A stretch of 64,000 nt of DNA from Bacillota bacterium (GCA_023412915.1 JAEZRE010000024.1:62001-126000); one strand, 5' to 3'; numbered from the stretch's first letter, positions 26,768 through 35,690 are shown. Numbers and translations: made by a program. Notes: generated from the letters alone by a model not told the origin.

Positions 26768-27328
26768 CTAGAATTCAAATAGATTTTTAACAGAACTGTA
26801 TTTCTCATTGATTATATCCTTTGCAATATCAATCAATCCTTCATAATTTCCCTCGATTCTGCTTTTATACCAGCTTATACCCTCAGTATAGCTTAATTTC
26901 CTTATTGAAAACGCAAAATACAGCCAATAAGAAGGTTTGACAATTTGGGAGATAGCGTCGGCATTTGAAATGCAAACTTCTTCCAAGATACCTTCTCCGA
27001 TTTTGATTGGAGTAGAGTGAGATTTTATCACTTTCTTAATGATTTCGATATTACACGGATTATACGATTTTTCCATCAGTATAGACCCGGCTATTTCTGC
27101 ACTTAAATCAGAATGACGGCTAATAGTGCTGATGTCCCTCACTGCCGATATATCGTGAAGATACGCCGAAATTTCAACTGTTTCCCGGTCTGCCCCCAAT
27201 AGTTCTGCCAGCCTGCAGGCATATTCCTTTACAATCAGGATGTGCTGATCGAAAAATGCGCTTCCAAATACGTTTTGAGTTTTATTGCATTCCAACAAAA
27301 TCAAATCCCTGATATCCCAAGTAATCAT
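26768..27328 (-). CDS. HD-domain protein (putative phosphohydrolase)
   Basis: 186 residues. The HD motif is intact: 'DQHILIVKEYA' gives the first His, 'SAYLHDIS' the HD pair, 'HSDLSAEIAGSIL' the later His and 'ISNADAISQ' the final Asp. Such compact HD proteins hydrolyse nucleotides or phosphate esters. Specific substrate is not predictable. The ATG at 27328 has GAGGAG seven bases upstream; the frame continues 18 codons beyond but without a better site. Confidence 0.8.
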   Translation of the reverse strand: MITWDIRDLILLECNKTQNVFGSAFFDQHILIVKEYACRLAELLGADRETVEISAYLHDISAVRDISTISRHSDLSAEIAGSILMEKSYNPCNIEIIKKVIKSHSTPIKIGEGILEEVCISNADAISQIVKPSYWLYFAFSIRKLSYTEGISWYKSRIEGNYEGLIDIAKDIINEKYSSVKNLFEF

Positions 27329-27403
27329 TTGAATACTCCTCGATCCTTGCAATATTCGGAGAAGCAACATTCTCCGACCCATACTCTCCCCTCGGCAACT
27401 TGC

Positions 27404-28096
27404 CTATATTATGAAAACTTTCTCTTTCTTAAACAAATAGCCTATCAAGATCGTTGATACCGGGAAAGAAACTGAAAACACCAATAAGCCGATAGGAGGT
27501 GATGTAATGCCCAATACCTGTTCAAATGGAGCCCATACACCCCATATACCATTGACAAGAAAGATCCAGCGTACAACAGCCCTAACCTTGCCGCCCCTGA
27601 ACAAGAGACCGGAGAAGATAATTGACATGCTTAAGAACGTATAACCAAGCGTTTCCAGGGACCAGAATGTCGAATTCAAGTTCCCGAAAGCGAAAGGTGT
27701 GATGCCTTCGAGGATCCCATTTTTAATGCTCTGGCGAACAGCCGTCATTTGCATGTAATAATTATAGCTGATCTGAGATACATAGATGATTGCAAAAACC
27801 AGAGCTAAAAGGCCCAGTATTTTCAGGTTATCAGGAGCCTTTCTATACAGGCAGGCCGTAAACATCAAGATGCAAGGCGCCAGTAAAAAACATGGGATTA
27901 CGAAAGACAAAATTTGTCCTTCATTATATTGGGATGCAAAATTCTCTATACCCTCCCACTTTAAGTCCAGCTGAAAAACTAAAAAAGTCAGAATAAGCGC
28001 TGCCAGGAATATGACAGAACAGATTGCCGCCGCAATTGAAGACCAGAACCCGATTGTATTCACCGTATCTTTTTGAACCTTATCGACTTTGTCCAT
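27404..28096 (-). CDS. Six-helix membrane protein of unknown function
   Basis: 230 residues with about six membrane helices. Conserved-looking loops include 'FWSLETLGYTFLSMSIIFSGLLF' and 'WIFLVNGIWGVWAPFEQVLG'. I recognise no named family with confidence. AGGGGAG precedes the ATG. It is preceded by two VOC genes on the same strand with a 52-base gap and followed by the HD gene after 75 bases. Confidence 0.7.
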   Translation of the reverse strand: MDKVDKVQKDTVNTIGFWSSIAAAICSVIFLAALILTFLVFQLDLKWEGIENFASQYNEGQILSFVIPCFLLAPCILMFTACLYRKAPDNLKILGLLALVFAIIYVSQISYNYYMQMTAVRQSIKNGILEGITPFAFGNLNSTFWSLETLGYTFLSMSIIFSGLLFRGGKVRAVVRWIFLVNGIWGVWAPFEQVLGITSPPIGLLVFSVSFPVSTILIGYLFKKEKVFII

Positions 28097-28148
28097 TGTT
28101 ATCTCCCCTCTTTCTTCTATTTATGATTACCGCAGTCCGGACCCGATT

Positions 28149-28517
28149 CTATTTTTTTTGGAAAAACTGAACATTAAGGCCATTTGGGTCTTTGATGGTG
28201 ATATACTTCATTGCGGGCGTTTCTACAGGGCCGCCGTGTACTCCGATACCTTTACCTTTTATCGTTTCCAGCATTGCGTCAACCGAGTCGACGGCAAAAC
28301 CAATCGAAATAAATTCGCTGTAATTGATTGCGGTCTTACTGCTGTCGGCAAGAAGCTCCACGAGCGTCTCATTCTCGGTGCCGTTGCCCATAAAAGCGAT
28401 TTCAATTCCAGGCCCGGCGGGAAAACGCCGCTGCACTTGAAGACCTGCCAGATCGGCATAAAATGCGATTGAATCATCCAGATTTTTGACATAGAGAGTC
28501 GTCCATAAAAGTTTCAT
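28149..28517 (-). CDS. VOC family protein (copy 1)
   Basis: 122 residues forming one VOC module: 'WTTLYVKNLDDSIAFYADLAGL' at the start, 'GIEIAFMGNGT' in the middle and 'MKYITIKDPNGLNVQFFQ' at the end. This pattern is typical of glyoxalase/dioxygenase-fold proteins, with a terminal metal-ligand position occupied by Gln here. The ATG at 28517 is selected because AAAGGAG lies seven bases upstream and it aligns with its neighbour. It is about 60-65% identical by eye to the next gene, a tandem duplication. Function unknown. Confidence 0.87.
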   Translation of the reverse strand: MKLLWTTLYVKNLDDSIAFYADLAGLQVQRRFPAGPGIEIAFMGNGTENETLVELLADSSKTAINYSEFISIGFAVDSVDAMLETIKGKGIGVHGGPVETPAMKYITIKDPNGLNVQFFQKK

Positions 28518-28585
28518 AATCATTCTCCTTTAATTATTAATTCAGGCAACGAAATCTTGCGTGTAATTGCTTTGCTGTACCAAAG

Positions 28586-28954
28586 CTATTTTTGCTGAAA
28601 AAACTGAACCTGAAGGCCATCGGGATCCCTGATGCAGAAATATTTCATTGCAGGTGTCTCATATGGTCCGCTATACACGGGAATGCCTTCCCGTTGCAGT
28701 GAAGCCAGCTTCTGGTCAACAGAGTCAACTGCGAACCCGATCGATATGAATTCACTGAAACTGACCGTACCAACGCCGTTGTCCGTCAGAAGCTCAATGA
28801 GCGTTTCGCTATCAGTTCCGTTTCCCATAAAGGCTATTTCGATTCCAGGTCCCGCAGAAAAACGTTTCAGCACACAAAGCCCTGCAATGTCGGTATAAAA
28901 AGCGATAGACTCATCCAGATTTTCTACATTGACTGTCGTCCATAAAAATTTCAC
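28586..28954 (-). CDS. VOC family protein (copy 2)
   Basis: 122 residues, closely similar along its full length to the VOC gene just downstream (shared 'LDESIAFY', 'RFSAGPGIEIAFMGNGT', 'SEFISIGFAVDSVD' and 'ETPAMKY' phrases). It uses a GTG start nine bases after AGGAGG. The pair probably arose by tandem duplication, and both keep intact frames. A divergent XRE regulator starts 118 bases upstream and may control them. Confidence 0.87.
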   Translation of the reverse strand: MKFLWTTVNVENLDESIAFYTDIAGLCVLKRFSAGPGIEIAFMGNGTDSETLIELLTDNGVGTVSFSEFISIGFAVDSVDQKLASLQREGIPVYSGPYETPAMKYFCIRDPDGLQVQFFQQK

Positions 28955-29072
28955 CTCGATTATCCTCCTTCCCGCTTATTTTTGTCTCTGGTAATATGAT
29001 AATTTAAAGTTTATAATGCAGATAGAAGCGAAATTATACTGGTATAAATAGTAACAGCCAGGGAAGATATGT

Positions 29073-29912
29073 ATGAATAGTGAAGAATTTCGATATGCGG
29101 AGCTGGCCGATTTTCTAAAATCACGCAGAGCAAGAATCTCACCAATGCAGTTAGGGCTTTCCTCAGTAACTCACCGCCGGACTCCCGGTCTCAGAAGAGA
29201 GGAAATTGCGCAATTAGCCGGTGTCGGTCTTACTTGGTATACGTGGCTTGAGCAGGGTCGAGCCATTCATGTTTCGACACAGGTCATTGAGAGCCTGTCC
29301 AGAGTTCTGATGCTCGATAAGCAGGAGCGAATGCATCTCTATCGTCTGGCAAACCAGCCGGTCCCGGCAGATATAACAGGAGATCAAACAGCAATCAGCC
29401 CCCTGCTTCAGCATGTCCTTGATAATTTGGAACTCTGCCCGTCAATAATAGCAGACCAGCGTTGGAACGTTATTGGCTGGAACAGGGCCGCGCTCCTCAT
29501 ACTCGGCGATCTGGAACGAATGGACGGCCTCCAGAGAAATATTGTCTGGGGCATGTTTATGGACAACTATTATAGACGGTTATATGTTAACTGGGAACTT
29601 CATGCCAAGAGTACGCTGGGCAGATTTCGTTCCACTTGCGGGAAATATATTGAAGATACATGGTTTATTCAACTGATAGAAGAATTGAAGGCGAATAGTC
29701 CGGAATTTAATGAGTGGTGGCCGCTTCATGACATTTACGACGATTCCGGAGTCTATAAGCAATTTACTCATCCTGTTGCGGGAACGTTGGATTTTGAAAG
29801 CAGTTGCTTTGATGTACCTGATAATTCAGGATTCAGATTGTTTATCCATGTACCGCTATCAGGGACCGATACTTCTTCAAAAATGAGGCTCTTATTAGGT
29901 GAACCAAAATGA
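29073..29912 (+). CDS. XRE-type regulator with MmyB-like ligand domain
   Basis: 279 residues. The N-terminal helix-turn-helix (about 8-85) has the family phrase 'RRTPGLRREEIAQLAGVGLTWYTWLEQGR'. A PAS-like MmyB domain (about 105-275) contains 'IIADQRWNVIGWNRAALLI' and 'SGFRLFIHVPL'. In actinobacteria MmyB-type regulators bind fatty acids through the C-terminal domain. It is divergent from the VOC pair. Its stop codon overlaps the start of a truncated DJ-1/PfpI-like fragment. Confidence 0.9.
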   Translation: MNSEEFRYAELADFLKSRRARISPMQLGLSSVTHRRTPGLRREEIAQLAGVGLTWYTWLEQGRAIHVSTQVIESLSRVLMLDKQERMHLYRLANQPVPADITGDQTAISPLLQHVLDNLELCPSIIADQRWNVIGWNRAALLILGDLERMDGLQRNIVWGMFMDNYYRRLYVNWELHAKSTLGRFRSTCGKYIEDTWFIQLIEELKANSPEFNEWWPLHDIYDDSGVYKQFTHPVAGTLDFESSCFDVPDNSGFRLFIHVPLSGTDTSSKMRLLLGEPK

Positions 29913-30067
29913 AGTTACTGTTATTTCTGCTAAAAGGTTTTGAAACAATGGAATTCAGCCCGTTTATTGACGTGATGGGCTGGGTGCAAAATGATTATGG
30001 CGTTGATACCACCGTTGTGACATGCGGATTTCAAAAACGTACTTTTAACGTACCAGTATGCGTCTAA
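29909..30067 (+). pseudogene. Truncated DJ-1/PfpI family fragment
   Basis: 52 codons opening with 'MKLLLFLLKGFETMEFSPFIDVMGW', which matches the first strand and helix of DJ-1/PfpI (glutamine-amidotransferase-like) proteins. It then stops at TAA, far short of the usual ~180-200 residues, and no continuation is visible in other frames. The ATG overlaps the XRE stop (ATGA), so the full gene was probably co-transcribed with the regulator. Confidence 0.65.
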
Positions 30068-30088
30068 AAAACCATCTGATATAATTTT

Positions 30089-30135
30089 ACCCCCAGAATA
30101 GTCAGTTTGTTTTTTTCACTGTCTACTCTGGGGGT
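30089..30135. repeat. Inverted repeat with 13-base arms
   Basis: ACCCCCAGAATAG (30089-30101) and CTACTCTGGGGGT (30123-30135) pair with one mismatch, around a T-rich loop. It has no clean U-tract on either strand. It sits next to the truncated DJ-1 fragment and may mark an insertion or deletion scar. Confidence 0.5.
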
Positions 30136-30144
30136 AGCATATCA

Positions 30145-30176
30145 AAAGAACCGTCCCTGCATTTCCCCTGTGTTTC
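30145..30176. repeat. Degenerate copy of GAACCGTCCCT repeat
   Basis: AAAGAACCGTCCCT followed after a short break by TGTGTTTC resembles one arm of the 51-base hairpin at 48623-48673. The two sites share 13 identical bases (AAGAACCGTCCCT, shown with one extra A here). This suggests a dispersed palindromic repeat family in this genome. Confidence 0.45.
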
Positions 30177-30184
30177 AGAAAATG

Positions 30185-32491
30185 TTACTTATTGTTCAAT
30201 TTGTCCAGCAGCTGCTGTATCTCCGCTTCCTTAAACACGTCCGGGAAGAAGGTTATAAAGCTGCGCAGCGGCATTTCCTTAAGCATGGCTTCCTTTCCCT
30301 GATCCACTTCCATTTCGTTTCCGGGTTGATCGTTGCCGGTATCCATGGATTTCATGTACTGCATTACCGCTTCCTTTCCTTCCGGATCAGACATGATGTC
30401 GTAGGGTGTGGAGTTCAGCGTGAATACCTTGCGTACCGGCTTGGAAGTATTCACGCGGACTGTCGTTCTGAGCGCAGTGGTTCCGGAGGAAGGACACGCC
30501 AGGATATCAAATTCACCGCTTTCAACGTACCAATCCCTGATTTCGGTATTATAATAGGCAAATGCCCTCTTGCTTAAGGTAAATACAACAGTCTTCTCCT
30601 CCCCAGGCGCAAGCTCGACCTTTTCAAAGCCCTTCAATTCCTTTTCCGGGCGGAGTACACTGCTTTCCTTATCACACACATACAGCTGCACGATCTCTTT
30701 ACCCTTCAGCTTGCCGCTGTTCCTGATCCTCACCGATACTTTGAGTTCGTCGGAATCGTTGATTTCGGTGTGGTCGGCAGCTATGGAAAGATAATCGAAT
30801 TTCGTATAGGACAGCCCGTACCCGAACGGGAACAAGGATTCCACTCCTGCCGCGTCGTAGTATCTGTATCCCACGAACAGGCCTTCCCGGTATTCGACCT
30901 TCCCGATATCACCCGGGAAATTGAGGTATGACGGATTGTCGCTGAGCTTTTTAGGGAATGTCTCTGCAAGCTTGCCCGAAGGGTTCATATCGCCGAAAAG
31001 CAGGTCTGCGGCCGCGCTTCCGCTGGCCTGACCGCCAAGGTACATTTCCAGGACAGCCTTGACTTCGTCTATCCACGGCATTTCAACAGGCGCTCCGTTG
31101 CTGAGCACTACCACCAGATTTTTCTGGACTGCAGCTACTGCCTCGATCAGCTGATTGTGTCCGTCCGGCATCCTCAAATGCCTTCTGTCGAAGCTTTCCG
31201 ACTCGTAATTCTCCGGCAGGCCTGCAAATATGACCGCAGCGTCGGCCTTCCGCGCCGCCTCGACAGCTTCGTCTATAAGTATCGGGTCGGCTATGTCGCT
31301 TGCCGAGGTCAGCGGCGTTTTGCTGAAGATTCCATTTGCCGCGTCCTCCCTATAGCCGGCCGCATAAAGTATGTCCATATCCTCGCCCGCTTTTTTCAAT
31401 ATTTCGTCGAAGGCGCAGTCAAGTTCGGCCGGGTTGACATGCGAGCTGCCCCCGCCCTGGTATCTCGGATTTCTGGCAAACGCCCCGATTACCGCCAGGC
31501 TGCCTTTTTTCTTCAGGGGCAGGATATCGTCGTCATTCTTTAACAGCACCGTGCATTCGCCCGCGACCTTGCGCGCAAGTTGGTTGTGAGCTTCCATGTC
31601 GCAGCTGACAGAGCCCTTTTGATTATCGACCGCTTTAAATATCAACTCGAGCAGCTTGCCGACCGCATTGTCCAGAACGCTTTCAGAAAGCTCTCCGCTT
31701 CTGACGGCCTGGACTATCCTTGCGTCGTTCCTTCCGCCGCTTGCGGGCATTTCCAGTTCCAACCCGGCGGCAAGGCCTGACGGCCTGTTATTTACAGCCC
31801 CCCAGTCGGACATTACGATGCCTTTAAATCCCCACTCCTGCCTCAGTATATCAGTAAGCAGATATTTATTTTCAGAGCAGTATTCGCCGTTCAGTTTATT
31901 GTAAGCGCACATCAAGGTCCAGGGCTCCTGCCTGACAGCCTCCTCGAAGCTTGCGAGGTATATTTCCCTCAATGTTCTTTCGTCTATCCGGGCATCGATC
32001 AGGAAACGCCTCGTCTCCTGGTTATTTGCTGCGAAATGCTTCAGAGAAGTGCCTACCCCCTGGCTCTGTACGCCTTTGATATGTGAGGCGGCCATTTCGG
32101 AAGAAAGATAAGGATCCTCGGACAGATATTCAAAATTCCTGCCGCACAGAGGTGAGCGTTTGATATTGGCAGCCGGTCCAAGAAGTATCGAAACCTCTTC
32201 CTTCCGGCATTCCTCACCCAGCGCCTTACCAACCTCGCCGATCAGGCCGCGGTCCCACGAGCAGGCCAGTGCCGCGCCCGTCGGAAAACAGGTCGCCGGT
32301 TCGCTCGTGGTAGCCGAATGGTCCTCCTCCTGTACCTGTTTCCTCAATCCATGCGGACCGTCCGTCATCATGACCGACGGTATCCCCAGCCTTTCTATGG
32401 GCTTCGTATGCCAGAAGTCCAAGCCCGAACAAAGACTCGCCTTCTCCTCAAGTGTCATTTCGGCGATCATTGCCTTAATGTCTCTTTTCAT
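30185..32491 (-). CDS. Glycoside hydrolase family 3 beta-glucosidase
   Basis: 768 residues, normal for clostridial GH3. The catalytic nucleophile Asp is in GIVMSDWGAV (near 228), and 'KHFAANNQE' plus 'GPAANIKRSPLCGRNFEYLSEDP' mark the (beta/alpha)8 domain. A second sandwich domain is followed by a fibronectin-III-like domain (about 560-690) ending in a ~70-residue tail. There is no signal peptide, so it should act in the cytoplasm on cellobiose or other imported oligoglucosides, releasing glucose. GGGAGG precedes the ATG by five bases. The aldo/keto reductase gene lies just upstream on the same strand. Confidence 0.94.
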   Translation of the reverse strand: MKRDIKAMIAEMTLEEKASLCSGLDFWHTKPIERLGIPSVMMTDGPHGLRKQVQEEDHSATTSEPATCFPTGAALACSWDRGLIGEVGKALGEECRKEEVSILLGPAANIKRSPLCGRNFEYLSEDPYLSSEMAASHIKGVQSQGVGTSLKHFAANNQETRRFLIDARIDERTLREIYLASFEEAVRQEPWTLMCAYNKLNGEYCSENKYLLTDILRQEWGFKGIVMSDWGAVNNRPSGLAAGLELEMPASGGRNDARIVQAVRSGELSESVLDNAVGKLLELIFKAVDNQKGSVSCDMEAHNQLARKVAGECTVLLKNDDDILPLKKKGSLAVIGAFARNPRYQGGGSSHVNPAELDCAFDEILKKAGEDMDILYAAGYREDAANGIFSKTPLTSASDIADPILIDEAVEAARKADAAVIFAGLPENYESESFDRRHLRMPDGHNQLIEAVAAVQKNLVVVLSNGAPVEMPWIDEVKAVLEMYLGGQASGSAAADLLFGDMNPSGKLAETFPKKLSDNPSYLNFPGDIGKVEYREGLFVGYRYYDAAGVESLFPFGYGLSYTKFDYLSIAADHTEINDSDELKVSVRIRNSGKLKGKEIVQLYVCDKESSVLRPEKELKGFEKVELAPGEEKTVVFTLSKRAFAYYNTEIRDWYVESGEFDILACPSSGTTALRTTVRVNTSKPVRKVFTLNSTPYDIMSDPEGKEAVMQYMKSMDTGNDQPGNEMEVDQGKEAMLKEMPLRSFITFFPDVFKEAEIQQLLDKLNNK

Positions 32492-32523
32492 GTGAACCTC
32501 CCTATTTAACTACCTATATGAAT

Positions 32524-33498
32524 TTAATTTCCTCTATAAAGCCATTCCACATCAGCCTCTGGTAATTCGACATCAGCTGCTGTCAGTGAATCGGCAAGCT
32601 GTTCGCCGTTTTTACAGCCGATTATGGCAATACCGGGAACCCGGTTGCAGGTTATATAACCAAGAGCCGCGGCCGATACGGTAAGGCCGTTTTCTGCCGC
32701 ATAACGTTTGACTCTTTCCAAACGAGCAAAATTTTCCGGAGCGGCATACCTGTCATTTGCCTTACGGCTGAGCGCCCCGAGCCCCTGGGAGGCGCCCCGG
32801 GCAAAAAAGCCTTTAGCCTGTGACGAATATGCAAATACCGGGAACCTGTGTTTCTCATACCATCCGTATTCCTCGGCATTCATGCAAACCAGAGTAAGGT
32901 CGCCGTATGCTTCGGGAGTGGTTGCAGCAAGGCTCCACTGGATCTGGCTCGCGCAGAATGCAGCAAAACCGTTTGTCTGAGCGGCTCTAAGGGCCTCTTC
33001 CACTCGCGCGGCCCTCCAATTGGAACATCCGGCTGCTCTGATCTTACCCTTCTTTATAAACACGGATAAAGTCTCCGTTATTTCCTCTGCATCGCGTGAC
33101 GCATCGTCCCTGTGAAGCCAGTATATATCTATATGATCTACTCCGAGCGCCATCAGACTCTCGTCGAGGTCCCGCTCCAGCTCCTTCCGCGACAAACGCC
33201 CTTCTTTCATGCTTTCCAACCTGGGATAGCCGCCCTTCGTCGAGATTACCAGACTATTTCTGTTCCCGCGTGCCTTCAGCCACCTGCCGATGGTCCTTTC
33301 GCTCGCTCCATCACCTCCGGGCAGCCACGAAGCATAAACCCTTGCAGTGTCGATACAGTTGCCTCCCGCCTCAGTATACGCATCCATTAAACTAATGGCG
33401 TCGTTTTCATTTACAGTCGTTCCGAAATAATCGGTGCCGAGCGCAAGTACGGAAACCCTGATAGTGTCGTCGGGCGGGCCAAGCTCGATATATCTCAT
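32524..33498 (-). CDS. Aldo/keto reductase family oxidoreductase
   Basis: 324 residues. The tetrad residues are visible: Asp and Tyr in 'CIDTARVYASW', Lys in 'VISTKGGYP', and His in 'IYWLHRDD'. The C-terminal 'AIIGCKNGEQLADSL' forms the NADPH-binding region. Substrate unknown; closest in style to the AKR class annotated as putative sugar or pyridoxal reductases. The ATG at 33498 has AAGGGG six bases upstream; an upstream in-frame start at 33561 lacks a site. It lies 32 bases before the beta-glucosidase, so an operon is likely. Confidence 0.88.
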   Translation of the reverse strand: MRYIELGPPDDTIRVSVLALGTDYFGTTVNENDAISLMDAYTEAGGNCIDTARVYASWLPGGDGASERTIGRWLKARGNRNSLVISTKGGYPRLESMKEGRLSRKELERDLDESLMALGVDHIDIYWLHRDDASRDAEEITETLSVFIKKGKIRAAGCSNWRAARVEEALRAAQTNGFAAFCASQIQWSLAATTPEAYGDLTLVCMNAEEYGWYEKHRFPVFAYSSQAKGFFARGASQGLGALSRKANDRYAAPENFARLERVKRYAAENGLTVSAAALGYITCNRVPGIAIIGCKNGEQLADSLTAADVELPEADVEWLYRGN

Positions 33499-33585
33499 GT
33501 CATTCCCCTTCTGTGCCTTGATTGCTTTATAAAATATTGTACCATATCGCCGTAAAAACACCCAAAATTTTCTTATTATATTTTC

Positions 33586-33616
33586 TTGACACTGACGTTA
33601 CGTCATGGTTTATGAT
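33586..33616 (+). promoter_or_regulatory. MerR-type promoter with 19-bp spacer
   Basis: TTGACA (33586-33591) and TATGAT (33611-33616) are separated by 19 bases, two more than optimal, and the spacer holds the palindrome TGACGTTACGTCA. This over-long spacer with central dyad is the hallmark of promoters activated by MerR-family proteins through DNA twisting. It precedes the MerR gene. Confidence 0.8.
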
Positions 33617-33633
33617 GAAAAAGAGGTGAGAAC

Positions 33634-34404
33634 ATGTCGTATACGATAAACAAAATCGCCCAGACAGCCGGCGTAACACTCAGGACGCTGAGATATTACG
33701 ACAGGATCGGTCTGCTGGTCCCGTCCGGCAGGACCGAAGCGAAATACAGGCTTTATTCCGATGAAGATTTGGAAAGGCTTCAACAAATATTGTTTTTCAG
33801 GGAACTGGATTTCTCTCTTGAAAAAATCGGTCTGATGCTGAATGACCCTGCTTTCGACAGGAAGGAAGCGTTAAAAATGCAGATCCGCTTTCTTGAAAAA
33901 CGCGCGGAGCGGTATTTGAATCTCACGGACCTAGCCAAGGAGACTTTATATAATCTGGAAGGAGATAAAAAGATGGATAAGAAGGAAATGTTCAAAGCAT
34001 TCGATGTTGACAAAATGATGGAAGAGCAAAAGCAGTATGAGAACGAGGTCAAGGAAAGGTGGGGCAGCACTGAAGCCTACAGGATATCCAATGAGCGTAC
34101 CTCAAAGTATACCAGGGAGGATTGGGCAAGGATCAATGCCGAAAGTGAGGAAAACCTTAAGGAAATGATAGAGTGCTATACTTCAGGCGTCCCCTACAGC
34201 GATCCACGCATGATGGCTGTCTGTGATAATGCACGGGCGCAGATGAGCAAATATTTCTACCCCTGTTCTCTCGAAATGTATTCAAACCTTGGGAACATGT
34301 ATATCGCCGACGAAAGGTTCACCGCATATTATGACAAGTTTGCCCCGGGGCTTGCGGCCTACTACAATGAAGCTATCCAGCACTATTGCATAACACGGGC
34401 ATAA
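33634..34404 (+). CDS. MerR family regulator with TipAS drug-binding domain
   Basis: 256 residues. Winged helix-turn-helix at 1-75 ('NKIAQTAGVTLRTLRYYDRIGLL'), dimerisation helix to about 110, then a TipAS domain (about 120-250) containing 'YPCSLEMYSNLGNMYIADERFTAYYDKFAPGLA'. TipAS domains bind thiopeptides and other amphipathic antibiotics and switch the protein from repressor to activator; some members lack the drug-reactive Cys. The gene follows its own 19-bp-spacer promoter, so autoactivation is likely. No obvious target gene is adjacent. Confidence 0.92.
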   Translation: MSYTINKIAQTAGVTLRTLRYYDRIGLLVPSGRTEAKYRLYSDEDLERLQQILFFRELDFSLEKIGLMLNDPAFDRKEALKMQIRFLEKRAERYLNLTDLAKETLYNLEGDKKMDKKEMFKAFDVDKMMEEQKQYENEVKERWGSTEAYRISNERTSKYTREDWARINAESEENLKEMIECYTSGVPYSDPRMMAVCDNARAQMSKYFYPCSLEMYSNLGNMYIADERFTAYYDKFAPGLAAYYNEAIQHYCITRA

Positions 34405-34706
34405 ACCCGGCGCCGGTTTCATATCGTGCCGGATGCCGAGCTTGTGGCAACGTCGATTGCGGTGCAGCCACAACACTTTCAAAAACGGCAATCGCGACCA
34501 TAACCTGGTGTTCGTCCGGCTCCTTCGTAGTAAGGAGCTGGAGGAGCATCCCGGCGCAGCAATCGCCCTGGCTGCCCAGGATTCGCTATTTGCGGCGAAA
34601 CGGAACAGCTCGAAGGAAAGCCCGGCCACAACAGGGATTCAGAGGACATATGTCGAAGAAGCCGTACTGTTCTTTAACGCCGGCTGTAAGAGGGCAGACG
34701 CCCTTC
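34405..34706. other. 302-base gap without a recognised gene
   Basis: It begins with an AAACCCGGCGCCGGTTT palindrome right after the MerR stop, possibly a terminator. Short overlapping frames exist on both strands but none has a ribosome binding site or family resemblance. A GGGCGTCTGCCC hairpin next to the end (34689-34706) may end the leftward small gene. The rest may be a decayed gene; I see nothing more. Confidence 0.4.
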
Positions 34707-34967
34707 TTACCAGTCCGAGCAGATCTGCATATTCTTGGCCTTGACGCCTTCGACGCCGTTGAGCTTCGTCTCGAGCGCCGCTATTTCTTCATCCGTACCG
34801 GTTAACTTCAAAATTATAAGCCCTTCGTTTTCGCAATCGTCTTCCGCTTCATGCAGACCAAGCCTCATTTTTATCATGCAGCCGTACTCAGTCAGGGCGT
34901 CCTGGAGTTTCACCGCATTCCGCACCCTGTTGTTCAATACCAGCGACATAATGTTATAGCATCGCAT
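34707..34967 (-). CDS. Small ACT/NikR-C-like protein (TM1266-type)
   Basis: 86 residues. The pattern 'VLNNRVRNAVKLQDALTEYGCMIKMRLGLHE...EGLIILKLTGTDEEIAALETKLNGVEGV' resembles the small ferredoxin-fold proteins labelled 'iron-only hydrogenase system regulator' (TM1266). No hydrogenase or maturation gene is near, so that role is not supported by context. AGGAGAG precedes the ATG by seven bases. Confidence 0.6.
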   Translation of the reverse strand: MRCYNIMSLVLNNRVRNAVKLQDALTEYGCMIKMRLGLHEAEDDCENEGLIILKLTGTDEEIAALETKLNGVEGVKAKNMQICSDW

Positions 34968-35126
34968 TTTTATACTCTCCTACTTTTAATTATTCTGTGC
35001 GTATTTGATTATGCCCATTATTTTAAAACACAATTATATTAATTTGACTGTGGAAAAGAAGGTATCATATTTGTTATAATCTCTATAAGATAAAATTAGT
35101 ATGGAACACTAAAAGGAGTGCGTGAG

Positions 35127-35690
35127 ATGAATGAAACAGGCAAGCGTATAAAAATCTCCATTACAGGTGATCTCGGGAGCGGCAAGTCGGCCGTTTGCCG
35201 TTACCTCAAGGAGAAGTACGGCCTGAATATATATTCCATCGGACAGATACAGCGATCGCTGGCCCAGAAGTACAATATGGATGTGCTTGCCTTCAATAAA
35301 TACATGGAATCCCATCCCGAGATAGATGAGGAGATCGATACGGAGCTTGCGCTGATAGGCAGGCGCGACGAGGATATGGCGCTTGATTCCAGGATGGCCT
35401 GGCATTTCGTTCCGGATACGTTCAAGGTGTATATGACCGTCGAACTCGACGAAGCCGCACGGAGGATAATGAGAGACCGCAGGGGCGCGGTGGAAACGTA
35501 TGCCAGTCCCGATGCAGCCAAGCTAAGCCTGATCGAGCGGAAAAAGAGCGAGAATCTGCGTTATAACACAAAATATGGGGTAGACTGCTCAAAACCTGAA
35601 AATTACGACCTGTTACTGGATACTACCACGCTCTCCGTCGAGGATGCGGCGGAAAAGATCATTGAGGAGGCAAGGAAGCACGGAATCTGA
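35127..35690 (+). CDS. Cytidylate kinase-like P-loop protein
   Basis: 187 residues. Walker A reads TGDLGSGKSAV (about 10-20). The later 'DSRMAWHFVPDTFKVYMTVELDEAARRIMRDR' and 'NYDLLLDTTTLSVEDAAEKI' match the cytidylate-kinase-like (AAA/P-loop) family, which is distinct from but related to Cmk. It probably phosphorylates a nucleotide, but the specificity residues are not those of canonical Cmk that I can verify. The ATG at 35127 has AAAGGAG eight bases upstream. A strong terminator follows. Confidence 0.82.
   Translation: MNETGKRIKISITGDLGSGKSAVCRYLKEKYGLNIYSIGQIQRSLAQKYNMDVLAFNKYMESHPEIDEEIDTELALIGRRDEDMALDSRMAWHFVPDTFKVYMTVELDEAARRIMRDRRGAVETYASPDAAKLSLIERKKSENLRYNTKYGVDCSKPENYDLLLDTTTLSVEDAAEKIIEEARKHGI

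Noticed and set aside
30089..30135. Terminator of the beta-glucosidase gene
   Set aside because: The stem is strong, but no T-run follows on the minus strand and the loop holds the T/A-rich part, so I list it only as an inverted repeat.
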